Origin: Pelomonas sp965229315
Lineage (GTDB): Bacteria > Pseudomonadota > Gammaproteobacteria > Burkholderiales > Burkholderiaceae_C
Direction: 5' to 3'
Assembly (NCBI RefSeq): GCF_965229315.1
Contig: NZ_CBDDJA010000002.1
Span: 1,054,001 to 1,118,000, forward strand
Length of the DNA stretch: 64,000 bases
Shown here: positions 18,323-26,049 of the stretch, one piece after another
Position numbering within the stretch: the first letter of the stretch is position 1
Layout of the letters: every line of letters starts with the position of its first letter
Notes under the pieces: generated by a model
Told to the model about the DNA's origin: nothing
The model's input: only the letters and a program-made list of their open reading frames with translations
The model's database searches: none
Translations under genes and position numbers: made by a program

Positions 18323-18399
18323 GTAGGTTGGGGTGAGCCCGCAACCCCAACGTTTGACGTCCGAGTTTGTTGGGGTTCACTCCGTTCACCCCAACCTAC
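18323..18399. repeat. REP palindrome pair, copy 3, upstream of RAYT
   Basis: GTAGGTTGGGGTGAGC at the left and its inverted counterpart ending TTCACCCCAACCTAC at the right, each itself a hairpin with stem GTTGGGGT/ACCCCAAC. Same family as copy 1. The left unit forms the last codons and stop of the IS-interrupted gene. Confidence 0.88.
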
Positions 18400-18428
18400 C
18401 GAACCAAATGCGGGATCGGGTTTAGTTC

Positions 18429-18505
18429 GTAGGTTGGAGTGAGCGCGAACCCCAACGTTTGACCATCCGAACGCGTTGGGGTTCACTGCGTTCACCCCAA
18501 CCTAC
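18429..18505. repeat. REP palindrome pair, copy 4, adjacent to RAYT start
   Basis: GTAGGTTGGAGTGAGC to CACCCCAACCTAC, the same length (77 bp) as copy 3 and about 29 bp away from it. Ends 10 bp before the RAYT start codon, so it would form part of the RAYT leader RNA. Confidence 0.88.
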
Positions 18506-18515
18506 GCAAGACGCC

Positions 18516-19040
18516 ATGCGCTACCGCCGCGCTGACACGCCGGGCGCCACTTACTTCTTCACGTTGAATGCGGCGGACCGCAGCGGTCAATTGCTGACGG
18601 ACCACATTGATGCATTGCGGGCCAGCTTCCGCGCCGTTCGTCGCTCACGCCCTTTCGTCTTGGACGCGATCTGCGTGCTGCCCGACCACCTGCACCTGCT
18701 GATGACGCTGCCGCCCGACGACGCGGATTTCGCCACGCGCATCATGCTCATCAAGCAGGGCTTTTCGCGGCGGGTGCCCCAAGGTGAGCGGATCAGCGCG
18801 AGCCGGGCAGCCAAGGGCGAGCGAGGGCTTTGGCAGCGGCGCTATTGGGAGCACCTGATTCGCGACGATGCCGACTTCGAACGGCATGTGAACTACATCC
18901 ACTTCAACCCGGTGAAGCATGGCTGGGTAGAGCAGGCGGTCGATTGGCCGCATTCGAGCATTCATCGGTTCATCCGCGAGGGTGCGATTGACGCCTCGTG
19001 GGCGGGTGTTCGGGGTGAGGCCATGGAGGCGGGGGAGTGA
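18516..19040 (+). CDS. REP-associated tyrosine transposase (RAYT, Y1-transposase family)
   Basis: 174 residues from ATG 18516. MRYRRADTPGATYFFTLNA is a typical RAYT N-terminus. The HUH metal-binding motif is HLH in LPDHLHLLM, and the catalytic tyrosine is expected in NYIHFNPVKHGWV, preceded by RRYWEHLIRDDADFERHV. Family proteins nick single-stranded REP DNA near a GTAG foot and have been linked to REP spread; they are usually single-copy and not classical insertion sequences. Two REP pairs sit immediately upstream and one unit immediately downstream, the arrangement called a REPtron. All residues I expect are present. Confidence 0.92.
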   Translation: MRYRRADTPGATYFFTLNAADRSGQLLTDHIDALRASFRAVRRSRPFVLDAICVLPDHLHLLMTLPPDDADFATRIMLIKQGFSRRVPQGERISASRAAKGERGLWQRRYWEHLIRDDADFERHVNYIHFNPVKHGWVEQAVDWPHSSIHRFIREGAIDASWAGVRGEAMEAGE

Positions 19041-19071
19041 GGCGTTGGGGAGCGATGCCGGGAGTGAGGCG

Positions 19072-19100
19072 CTGGGGTTCGCAGGCTCACCCCAACCTAC
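19072..19100. repeat. REP unit downstream of RAYT, copy 5
   Basis: TGGGGTTCGCAGGCTCACCCCAACCTAC, a single REP hairpin in the orientation ending CCTAC, 31 bp after the RAYT stop. A possible degenerate partner (GCGTTGGGGAGC) sits at 19041-19052. Confidence 0.75.
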
Positions 19101-19126
19101 GGCGGTGATCACGGCTGCGAACGCAT

Positions 19127-19160
19127 CAAGACAAAGGGCCTGCATCGCAGGCCCTTCGTC
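19127..19160 (-). terminator. Rho-independent terminator for the M13 peptidase gene
   Basis: Perfect 10-bp stem AAGGGCCTGC (19134-19143) and GCAGGCCCTT (19147-19156) with a 3-base loop. On the minus strand it is followed by TTTGTCTT. It lies 35 bp after the stop of the M13 peptidase gene on that strand. Confidence 0.75.
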
Positions 19161-19191
19161 GTTCAGCAGCGCCCGAGCGCCGCCGCATTCA

Positions 19192-21228
19192 TCACCAGAT
19201 GACCACCCGCTTGTCCTCGGGCCGCACCATCGCGTCACCCGCCTTGCAGCTGTAGGCCTTGGCGAAGGCCGGCATGTTGGATGGGGCCGCGTTGGTGCGA
19301 AAGCCCGCCGGGGCGTGGGTGTCGGTGTTCAGGCGCACCAGCTGCGCCTCGGGGCGGATGTTGCCGGCCCAGACCTTGGCCCAGTTCATGAAGAAGCGCT
19401 GGTCGCGGCTCAGGCCGTCGAGCTTGGGGTCGGGCTGGCCGGCCGTGGCCTTGACCATCGCGTCATAGGCCATGTTCAGGCCGCCGAGGTCGCCGATGTT
19501 TTCGCCCAGCGTCAGGCGGCCGTTGGCGTGCTTGTCGGGGTACTGCGGCAAGGGCGCGTAGGCGTCGGCCTGGGCCACGAGTTTGTTGGCGCGGGCCTCG
19601 AAGCGTTGGCGGTCCTCGGCCGTCCACCAGTTGGCGTTGTTGCCTTCGCCGTCGAACTGGCTGCCCTGGTCGTCGAAGCCGTGGCCGGCCTCGTGGCCGA
19701 TGACGGCGCCGATGCCGCCGTAGTTGATGGCGTCGTCACCGGTGGCGTAGAAGAAGGGCGGCTGCAGGATGGCGGCGGGGAAGTTGATGGTGTTGGTGGA
19801 GGGGCTGTAGTAGGCGTTGACGGTCTGCGGCGTCATGTTCCACTCGTAGCGATCGGTGGCCTTGCCGATCTTGGCCAGGTTGTAGCGCTGGTTGAACTGG
19901 CGGGCGGCGCGCAGGTTGGCGTAGTGGCTGTCGGGCTTGACGGTGAGGCCGCTCCAGTCGCGCCACGTGTCCGGGTAGCCGATCTTGGGCAGGAAGGTCT
20001 GCCACTTGGCGATGGCCTTGGCCTTGGTCTCGGGGCTCATCCAGTCGAGGTTCTCGATGCGCGCCTTCAGGGCGTTGCGCACGTTGTCCACCAGCTGTTG
20101 CGCGCGCACCTTGGCGTCGGGCGTGAAGTACTCCTTCACGTAGAGCTGGCCCAGCGCCTGGCCCATGCTGGCGTTGACGGCGCCGAGTGCGCGCTTCCAG
20201 CGCAGCTCCTGCTCGGGCGTGCCGTTGAGGGTCTTGCCGTAGAACGCGAAGTTCTCCTCCTGGAAAGCCTTGGACAGCGCGGGCGAGGCGCCGTCGAGGG
20301 TGTGGAAGGCGAAGTAGGCCTGCCATTGCGCCACCGGGGCCTCGGCCAGCAGCTGGTCGAGGGCGGCGAAGAACCTGGGCTGCGACAGCGAGAAGCCACC
20401 GGCGGCGTTGACGCCGGCGTCGACCTGCATGACCTTGAAGTACTGGCCCCAGTCCCAGTGCGGGGTGACCTTGTTGGCCTGCTCGACGGTGACGAAGTTG
20501 TACTGGTTCTCGGGCTTGCGCAGTTCCACGCGCTGCAGCGACGCGGCGGCCAGTTGGGTCTCCAGCGCCATCACGAGGGCGGCGCGCGACTGCGCCTCTT
20601 CGGCCGGGCTGCCGGTCAGCTCGAACAGCCTGGCGATGTGGGCCACATAGGCGGCGCGCAGCTTGGCGTATTCGTCCTTGCTGTAGTACTCGGGGCCGGG
20701 CAGGCCCAGGCCGCCCTGGCCGGCAAAGGCGATCTGGCGCTTGGCGTTCTTGTAGTCGGCACTGACGCCGAAGCCGAAGGCGCGCCCCTCGGCGCGGGCA
20801 TGGGCCTGCTGCAGCCAGGTGACGATGTCGGCGCGCGTCTTCAGCGCATCGATGGCCGCAAGCGCCGGCTGGACGGGCGTGAAGCCGGCGCGCTCGATGG
20901 CGGCCTCGTCCATCGCGGCGCGGTAGAGGAAGCCGATCTTCTGCTCGATGGAGCCGGCGGCGGCGCGGTCAGCGTTCTTGGCCGCGTTCTCGACGATGCC
21001 GCGCTGCGCGTTCAGGCTCTTGTCGGCCAGCGCGTCGAAGCTGCCCCACCGGCTCTTGTCCGACGGGATGGGGTTGGCCTGGATCCAGCGGTTGTTGGCC
21101 CAGGCATTGAAGTCGGTGCAGGCCGACTGGGTGTCGTCCACATCGGGCACGAAATCGGGGACGGCGGCGGCGTGGGCAAGGCCGGCGCAGCACAGGGTGG
21201 CAGCCAGGGAGATAGCGCGAAAGGTCAA
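19192..21228 (-). CDS. Exported M13-family zinc metallopeptidase (neprilysin/PepO-like)
   Basis: 678 residues from TTG 21228; GGAG at 21237-21240 and an immediate signal peptide (MTFRAISLAATLCCAGLAHA) favour this start over earlier in-frame codons. Mature part begins AVPDFVPDVDDTQSACTDFN. Zinc motif HEAGHGFDDQG with third ligand in GENIGDLGG, the substrate-binding INFPAAILQPPFF stretch, and the family C-terminus CKAGDAMVRPEDKRVVIW, which is complete. M13 enzymes cleave peptides on the amino side of hydrophobic residues. Probably periplasmic. It stands as its own unit with a terminator 35 bp downstream. Confidence 0.93.
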   Translation of the reverse strand: MTFRAISLAATLCCAGLAHAAAVPDFVPDVDDTQSACTDFNAWANNRWIQANPIPSDKSRWGSFDALADKSLNAQRGIVENAAKNADRAAAGSIEQKIGFLYRAAMDEAAIERAGFTPVQPALAAIDALKTRADIVTWLQQAHARAEGRAFGFGVSADYKNAKRQIAFAGQGGLGLPGPEYYSKDEYAKLRAAYVAHIARLFELTGSPAEEAQSRAALVMALETQLAAASLQRVELRKPENQYNFVTVEQANKVTPHWDWGQYFKVMQVDAGVNAAGGFSLSQPRFFAALDQLLAEAPVAQWQAYFAFHTLDGASPALSKAFQEENFAFYGKTLNGTPEQELRWKRALGAVNASMGQALGQLYVKEYFTPDAKVRAQQLVDNVRNALKARIENLDWMSPETKAKAIAKWQTFLPKIGYPDTWRDWSGLTVKPDSHYANLRAARQFNQRYNLAKIGKATDRYEWNMTPQTVNAYYSPSTNTINFPAAILQPPFFYATGDDAINYGGIGAVIGHEAGHGFDDQGSQFDGEGNNANWWTAEDRQRFEARANKLVAQADAYAPLPQYPDKHANGRLTLGENIGDLGGLNMAYDAMVKATAGQPDPKLDGLSRDQRFFMNWAKVWAGNIRPEAQLVRLNTDTHAPAGFRTNAAPSNMPAFAKAYSCKAGDAMVRPEDKRVVIW

Positions 21229-21388
21229 GAGAGAACTCCGTACGGGGCACAAAACGCAAAGCGTGCACCATAGCCGCGCGCGCGCCGTGCGGGCCATACC
21301 GGAAGTCATCGAGCCGTTTGAAAAGTGCGCGGGCCCCGGCTGTGCCGCCCGGGCTGGCCCACCGGTCGGCAGGCGCCAGAAAGCGAAA

Positions 21389-21406
21389 TGCCCGCCGAGG
21401 CGGGCA
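21389..21406 (-). terminator. Rho-independent terminator for the PEP-CTERM gene
   Basis: TGCCCGCC/GGCGGGCA stem with a 2-base loop, followed on the minus strand by TTTCGCTTTC. It begins 21 bp after the stop codon of the PEP-CTERM gene. Confidence 0.7.
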
Positions 21407-21427
21407 CCGCTCAGGCCGGCGCCGGCA

Positions 21428-22084
21428 TCAGCCTCGGCGGCGTGCCCGCCACAAGCCGAGCCCGGCCAGCCCGGCCAAGGCCAGGACCGCGCTCGCCGGC
21501 TCCGGCACGGCCGTGACGGCACCGACGCCGATGCCGGCGCCCGTGTTGTCGTAGGCGTAGCCGATGATGGCACGGGCCGGGTCATTGAAGGCCGTGCCGA
21601 TGGACAGGCGCATCCAGCCGTAGTTCGTCGCGCCGGTGGCCTCGTTGAGGAACGAGAAGCCGATGTAGTTGTTCGTGCTGTTCAGCAGGAAAGCCGTGGC
21701 GCCCGTCTCCGTCTGCAGGCCGCCGGGAGACAGTGACGTGCCCAGGCTGGCATTGACCAGCGTGCCCAGCGCCAGGTTGTCGGCCGCCGAGGTCGAGGCG
21801 CCCAGGCCGGTCACCACGCCACCGCCCGTGTTGCCCCAGGCGAACAGGCTGCCGCTGCCCCACAGGTTCAGGTCCCACCCCGGCGTGGCGCTCGACGAGG
21901 TGCCGGTGGCACCCGTGACCACGTTCAGGTAGATGCCTGCCGTGGAGACGGGGATCGCGATGCTGGTGGTGCCGCTGTACACCACGTCGGCGTGCGCCTG
22001 CATCGACGCGACCGATCCGGCGACCAGGGCAAGGGCGGCTGCCACGCCCTTGAGCGTTGAGAGATGGATGACGGGACGGGTCAT
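21428..22084 (-). CDS. PEP-CTERM sorting domain-containing exported protein
   Basis: 218 residues from ATG 22084 (AGGAGAA upstream). N-terminal signal peptide (MTRPVIHLSTLKGVAAALALVAG...AHA), a low-complexity Gly/Ser/Thr/Ala-rich middle, and a C-terminal sorting signal: VPEP, a hydrophobic helix (AVLALAGLAGLGLW) and the basic tail RARRRG. Such proteins are processed by exosortase and usually belong to extracellular matrix or surface layers. No exosortase is in this window. The frame is open upstream through the CACCTG repeat but that part is not credible as protein. Confidence 0.88.
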   Translation of the reverse strand: MTRPVIHLSTLKGVAAALALVAGSVASMQAHADVVYSGTTSIAIPVSTAGIYLNVVTGATGTSSSATPGWDLNLWGSGSLFAWGNTGGGVVTGLGASTSAADNLALGTLVNASLGTSLSPGGLQTETGATAFLLNSTNNYIGFSFLNEATGATNYGWMRLSIGTAFNDPARAIIGYAYDNTGAGIGVGAVTAVPEPASAVLALAGLAGLGLWRARRRG

Positions 22085-22192
22085 GGTGAAGGGTTCTCCT
22101 GGCAAATGGGTGCGCTGAGTGTGCGAGATGCAGCCGCAGCCGGATGTCCCCCGCATGGATGACATTCCGAGCAAGTTTGATGAGAGGGTTTT

Positions 22193-22234
22193 CACCTGCA
22201 CCTGCACCTGCACCTGCACCTGCACCTGCACCTG
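22193..22234. repeat. Hexanucleotide tandem repeat (CACCTG) x 7
   Basis: Seven perfect copies of CACCTG, then a degenerate CACCGG. Lies about 110 bp upstream of the PEP-CTERM start, outside any credible gene. Copy number of such perfect short repeats tends to vary by slippage. Confidence 0.9.
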
Positions 22235-22266
22235 CACCGGCATCGACATTCAGCCGCAGCAAGGTG

Positions 22267-22383
22267 GTGGGTCGGGGTGAGCGTAGCGAGCCCCAACGCC
22301 CCTTTTCCCGTGTCGGCCGCCATGCCACTGACGTCTGCCAACAAGGCGGTGATGTTGGGGTTCGCAGGCTTACCCCAACCCAC
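22267..22383. repeat. Divergent REP pair, copy 6
   Basis: GTGGGTCGGGGTGAGC...GAGCCCCAAC and, 60 bp on, GTTGGGGTTCGCAGGCTTACCCCAACCCAC: two REP hairpins in inverted orientation with foot GTGG instead of GTAG. The most diverged full pair in the window. Located in the 394-bp gap between PEP-CTERM and the oligoendopeptidase gene. Confidence 0.75.
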
Positions 22384-22478
22384 GGGGCCCATCGACCCCG
22401 GACTTTCCCGGTGTCACTTCGGATACGGCTGGCGCCGTTCGCGACACTCTGGGGCCCGGTCCTTCCATCCCTGCCGCC

Positions 22479-24332
22479 ATGAAACGTCTGCCCCTTCCCC
22501 GCACCCTCGTGCTCTGCCTTGGCCTTGCCCTCGGCGGCCACGCCGCCCACGCCCAGCCGCTGCCCACCGTCTGGAACCTCGCCCCCCTCTACGCCAGCGA
22601 CAGCGACTGGGAATCCGCCCGCAAGGCCCTGCTGGCCGACCTGCCCAAGCTGGCGGCGCTGAAGGGCACGCTGGGCAAGAGCGCGCAGAGCCTGCGCGCC
22701 GGGCTGGACGCCATCAGCGCGGCCAACCTGCGTGTCGAACGCCTGCGCGTGTACGCCAGCATGAAGCAGTCCACCGACAACCGGGACACCCAGAACCAGG
22801 AGCGCAGCAACCTGGCGGCGCAGCTGGGCGGTGAGTACAGCAGCACCATCGCGTGGCTGGAGCCCGAGATCCAGTCGCTGGGCGAGGCCAAGGTCGCGGC
22901 GTTCGTGAAGGCCGAGCCGGGGCTGAAGAAGCATGCCGAGCACCTGCGCAACAGCCTGCGCCAGGCCAGGCACACGCTGAGCGCCGAGAGCGAAGCCGTG
23001 ATCGCGGCGCTGGGCCCGGTGCGCGAAGCCACGGGCGAGGTGCGCACCTTGCTGTTCAACGCCAACACCCAGTGGCCCGAGCTGACGGTCAACGGCAAGA
23101 CCGAGCGCGTGACCGACACCAAGTACGGCCTGCTGCGGCAGAACCCCGACCGCGCGGTGCGCAAGCAGGTGTTCGACGCCTTCTTCGGCGCGATAGCCCA
23201 GTACGAGGACACCTACGGCGTGACGCTGGGCAACGTGGTGCAGGACGACACCATCATGGCCAGGCTGCGCCGCTACCCCAGCGCCGTGGCCATGAGCCTG
23301 GGCGCCGAGGAAATCCCCGAGGCCGTGTACCGCACGCTGGTGGCCGAGGTGCACAAGGGCCTGCCCACGCTGCACCGCTACTTCAAGCTGCGCCAGAAGA
23401 TGCTGGGACTGCCGGACCTGCACTACTACGACATCTACCCGGCCCTGGTCACGCAGAACAAGCAATACAGCCTGGACGATGCCGCCGCGCTGACGCTGGC
23501 CGCCACCCAGCCGCTGGGCGACGACTACCAGGCCCTGCTGGCGAAGGCCTTCAAGGGCAACACCATGCACGCCATGCCGGCGCCCGGCAAACGCGGCGGG
23601 GCCTACCAGGACGGCGTGTACGGCGCGCCGCCCTTCGTGTTCCTGAACCACCAGGGCGAGTTCGAGTCGGTCAGCACGTTCGCGCACGAGTGGGGCCACG
23701 CCATGCACACGGCCATGGCCAACCGCGCGCAGCCGTACGAGACGGCGAACTATTCGCTGTTCATCGCCGAGATCGCCTCCACCGCCAACGAGGTGCTGCT
23801 GAGCCACTACATGCGCGGGCAGGCCACCAGCAAGGAAGAAAAGCTCTACCAGCTGGGCTATGCGCTGGAGCGCCTGCGCGGCACGTTCTTCCGCCAGGCC
23901 ATGTTCGGCGAGTTCGAGCTGAACACGCACGACGCCGCCGCCAGGGGCGAGGCGCTGAACGGCAAGCGCATGACGGAGATCTACTGCAAGCTGTTGAAGG
24001 ACTACCACGGCGACGCCGCCGGGGTGATGAAGATCGACCCGGCGTACTGCCAGGAATGGGCCTTCATCCCGCACTTCTACCGGCCGTTCTACGTGTACCA
24101 GTACGCCACGTCGATCACCGCGGCGCTGCACTTCGCCGAAGACATCCTGGCCGCCAAGCCCGGCGCCCGCGACAACTACCTGAGGCTGCTGGCCGGCGGT
24201 GGCTCGGTGGCGCCCTACCAGGCGCTGAAGAACGCAGGCTTGGACATGGCGACCCCCGCGCCCTACCAGGCCGTCATCAAGCGCATGGACAGCATCATGG
24301 ACGAGATGGAGGCGCTGTTGGCGGCCCAGTGA
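22479..24332 (+). CDS. Exported oligoendopeptidase F-type M3 metallopeptidase
   Basis: 617 residues. Signal peptide MKRLPLPRTLVLCLGLALGG...AHAQ, then an all-helical PepF-like domain; zinc motif HEWGHAMH with the downstream glutamate region FIAEIASTANEVLL. Length fits M3B oligoendopeptidase F with a leader. It would hydrolyse short peptides in the periplasm. The genome segment encodes two more exported metallopeptidases (M13 at 19192, M3 at 58161), suggesting active periplasmic peptide scavenging. Confidence 0.9.
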   Translation: MKRLPLPRTLVLCLGLALGGHAAHAQPLPTVWNLAPLYASDSDWESARKALLADLPKLAALKGTLGKSAQSLRAGLDAISAANLRVERLRVYASMKQSTDNRDTQNQERSNLAAQLGGEYSSTIAWLEPEIQSLGEAKVAAFVKAEPGLKKHAEHLRNSLRQARHTLSAESEAVIAALGPVREATGEVRTLLFNANTQWPELTVNGKTERVTDTKYGLLRQNPDRAVRKQVFDAFFGAIAQYEDTYGVTLGNVVQDDTIMARLRRYPSAVAMSLGAEEIPEAVYRTLVAEVHKGLPTLHRYFKLRQKMLGLPDLHYYDIYPALVTQNKQYSLDDAAALTLAATQPLGDDYQALLAKAFKGNTMHAMPAPGKRGGAYQDGVYGAPPFVFLNHQGEFESVSTFAHEWGHAMHTAMANRAQPYETANYSLFIAEIASTANEVLLSHYMRGQATSKEEKLYQLGYALERLRGTFFRQAMFGEFELNTHDAAARGEALNGKRMTEIYCKLLKDYHGDAAGVMKIDPAYCQEWAFIPHFYRPFYVYQYATSITAALHFAEDILAAKPGARDNYLRLLAGGGSVAPYQALKNAGLDMATPAPYQAVIKRMDSIMDEMEALLAAQ

Positions 24333-24363
24333 CGAGCCAGTGCGACCCGGCGCCAGCCCCCCA

Positions 24364-25992
24364 TCACTGGTCGTACCGCACCGCCTTGACCTGAAGCTGC
24401 GGCGCCTGCCAGGCGTAGCTCGGGCTGAGGACATCCAGCTCGGACGCCTGGCCTCGCCACTGCAGGCCCATCAACGACGCCAGTGTCCAGCCGGCCCAGT
24501 CGGCTCGGAACGGCCGACTCGTGATGGCTGCGTCGAACGGTGCGGCGCTGCGCCAAAGAAGCGCGGGGATGCGATAGCCCGCTGCGGTGGAAGGGCTGTG
24601 CCCTGCGAAGACCCGTTCGTGGCCGACTTCCTGGCCGTGATCTGACAGAAACATCCAGGAAGCGTGCCCGCCGCCTGGCGTGTGATGGCGGGACAGCCGC
24701 AAGGTCTCGGCAACGACGGAGTCGTGGTAGCGGATGGCCGTGTCATACGAGCGCCGCGCCGCGCGCAGCCAAGCCGGCTTGCCGCGGCGCATCATGTCGC
24801 GCTCGACGCCGTCCGTCTCTTCTGCAAAGGGCGTGAAGTCTGCGGGTGCGCGAAGGCGGTAGTGCGGGTGCGCGCCCAGCAGGTGAACGATGATCAGTTT
24901 GCGGGGTGCGGGATCGATCAACGCTTCTTTCAGGCAGTCCAGCAACTCACCGTCGAGCATGGCGGTGGAACGGCCGGGCTCCCGGTTGATCATCTCGAGG
25001 CTGTCGGCGAGCCGCGCATGCTGCTGCTCGATCGCGACATCGTCGTGGTTGCTCATCCACCAGACCCGATAGCCCGCCGCGCGCGCCAGCGCCAGCAGGT
25101 GATGGGTCTTGTTGACAGGGTCGTCCTCGTCCCGCGCGCCGAAGCTGAACAGGCCGCTCAACGAGGCCAGCGTGCTGGGCTGCACGGACCAGGCATGCTG
25201 CAGTTTCAGGAACTGCCCCCGTTCGGCAGCGGCGAGCTGGGCCAGGTGCGGCGTGGTGTCGCGCGAGTAGCCGTACAGACCCATGTTGTCGCGGTTGATG
25301 CTGTCGGTCAGCACGAGGACAACGGTCGAAGGCCCTGTCATCGACGTTCGGGCACCTGCCGCAAGGGCATTCGCGAGCAGCTTGGCACGCTCGTTTTCCT
25401 GATTCGACCAGGCCGAACGCAGCTCGCCCACGGACGCCACCCAGTTCGGCCAGAACAACACCGGGTGATGGCGGCGCCAGGGTTTGCTCAGCAGCCCGGC
25501 AAGACACAGCGCCATCAGCACGGCGAACACCCATCGAGAACGCAAGCGGAGGGGCTCGCTGCGGCGATTGGCCGCGCCGACGAGCGCTGCCACCAGCCAC
25601 AGCGAAGCGATCAATGCCGCCCCGCCGCCCGCCAGCGTGAGTGCTTGCGAGGACGCGTATTCGAGCGCCTCGCGAGGCGTCGTGTTGGCCACGGCTGCCA
25701 GCACCAGCGAGCTTTCCGGAGAAGCCTGGTAGTGCATGCGCATGAAGGCGCGGACGGCACCGTCGATGAGGAACAGGCCGATCAGCAGGCCAGCCACCGC
25801 GAACCGCAACGAGCGCCACCGGGTGGACTTGAGGGGCCACAGCAGCCACAGCACGGCCGGCAGCGCGAGCACGACGACCTGGGCCACCCGACGCCCTTCG
25901 TAGCCGGCGACCGCGGCGAGCGTGACGAGCGCGAGCAGCGACAGCGAAGCCACCGGCACTGACAACCGCTTGGGAAGATGGAAACGGAACAT
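24364..25992 (-). CDS. Phosphoethanolamine transferase-like membrane sulfatase-fold protein
   Basis: 542 residues. About four to five hydrophobic helices occupy the first 190 residues, followed by an alkaline-phosphatase-superfamily domain. Visible motifs: LTDSINRDNMGLYGYSRDTT (metal/substrate region), VQPSTLASLSGLFSF (expected nucleophile Thr/Ser), and FLSDHGQEVGHERVFAGHSP (metal ligands). This resembles EptA/CptA, which add phosphoethanolamine to lipid A or core sugars, but the first acidic ligand is Asp rather than the Glu of GETAR motifs, so the donor or substrate may differ. Lies convergent with the oligoendopeptidase gene, 31 bp apart. Confidence 0.8.
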   Translation of the reverse strand: MFRFHLPKRLSVPVASLSLLALVTLAAVAGYEGRRVAQVVVLALPAVLWLLWPLKSTRWRSLRFAVAGLLIGLFLIDGAVRAFMRMHYQASPESSLVLAAVANTTPREALEYASSQALTLAGGGAALIASLWLVAALVGAANRRSEPLRLRSRWVFAVLMALCLAGLLSKPWRRHHPVLFWPNWVASVGELRSAWSNQENERAKLLANALAAGARTSMTGPSTVVLVLTDSINRDNMGLYGYSRDTTPHLAQLAAAERGQFLKLQHAWSVQPSTLASLSGLFSFGARDEDDPVNKTHHLLALARAAGYRVWWMSNHDDVAIEQQHARLADSLEMINREPGRSTAMLDGELLDCLKEALIDPAPRKLIIVHLLGAHPHYRLRAPADFTPFAEETDGVERDMMRRGKPAWLRAARRSYDTAIRYHDSVVAETLRLSRHHTPGGGHASWMFLSDHGQEVGHERVFAGHSPSTAAGYRIPALLWRSAAPFDAAITSRPFRADWAGWTLASLMGLQWRGQASELDVLSPSYAWQAPQLQVKAVRYDQ

Positions 25993-26049
25993 GCTTCAGG
26001 AATCAGGGGGAGTGGGCGAGAGGTTCGTGCCAGGCAAGTGACAGGGGAC

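Larger units (their letters stand above)
16665..18336 (+). pseudogene. Small gene of unknown function interrupted by the IS3 element
   Basis: Removing the IS (16711-18025) and one copy of its GTA target duplication joins GTG 16665 (AGGAG at 16654-16658) in frame to the ORF beginning at 18028, giving an uninterrupted protein of 117 residues that starts MNDTSIPSTPSASTGMSAGL. The C-terminal half (AWAVLDDAWLVLKRAES, then VACELLERLKDQL) is predicted helical; I recognise no family. The downstream part may still be translated from ATG 18028. Its last residues RRLG and stop come from REP copy 3. The gene is divergent from the XRE regulator with the operator between, so the two were probably a regulatory pair. 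Confidence 0.7.

Noticed and set aside
18982..21273. Plus-strand 763-codon ORF over the M13 peptidase
   Set aside because: Low-complexity Gly/Val/Ala-rich shadow of the minus-strand peptidase; no domain.
22193..22234. CACCTG repeats as a CRISPR array
   Set aside because: Perfect 6-bp tandem units without spacers; a simple microsatellite.
21582..24434. Long minus-strand ORF over the oligoendopeptidase gene
   Set aside because: Same antisense artefact; the plus-strand gene has signal peptide and zinc motif. Similar shadows over 58083-59912, 30664-32520 and 52454-54985 were dropped for the same reason.
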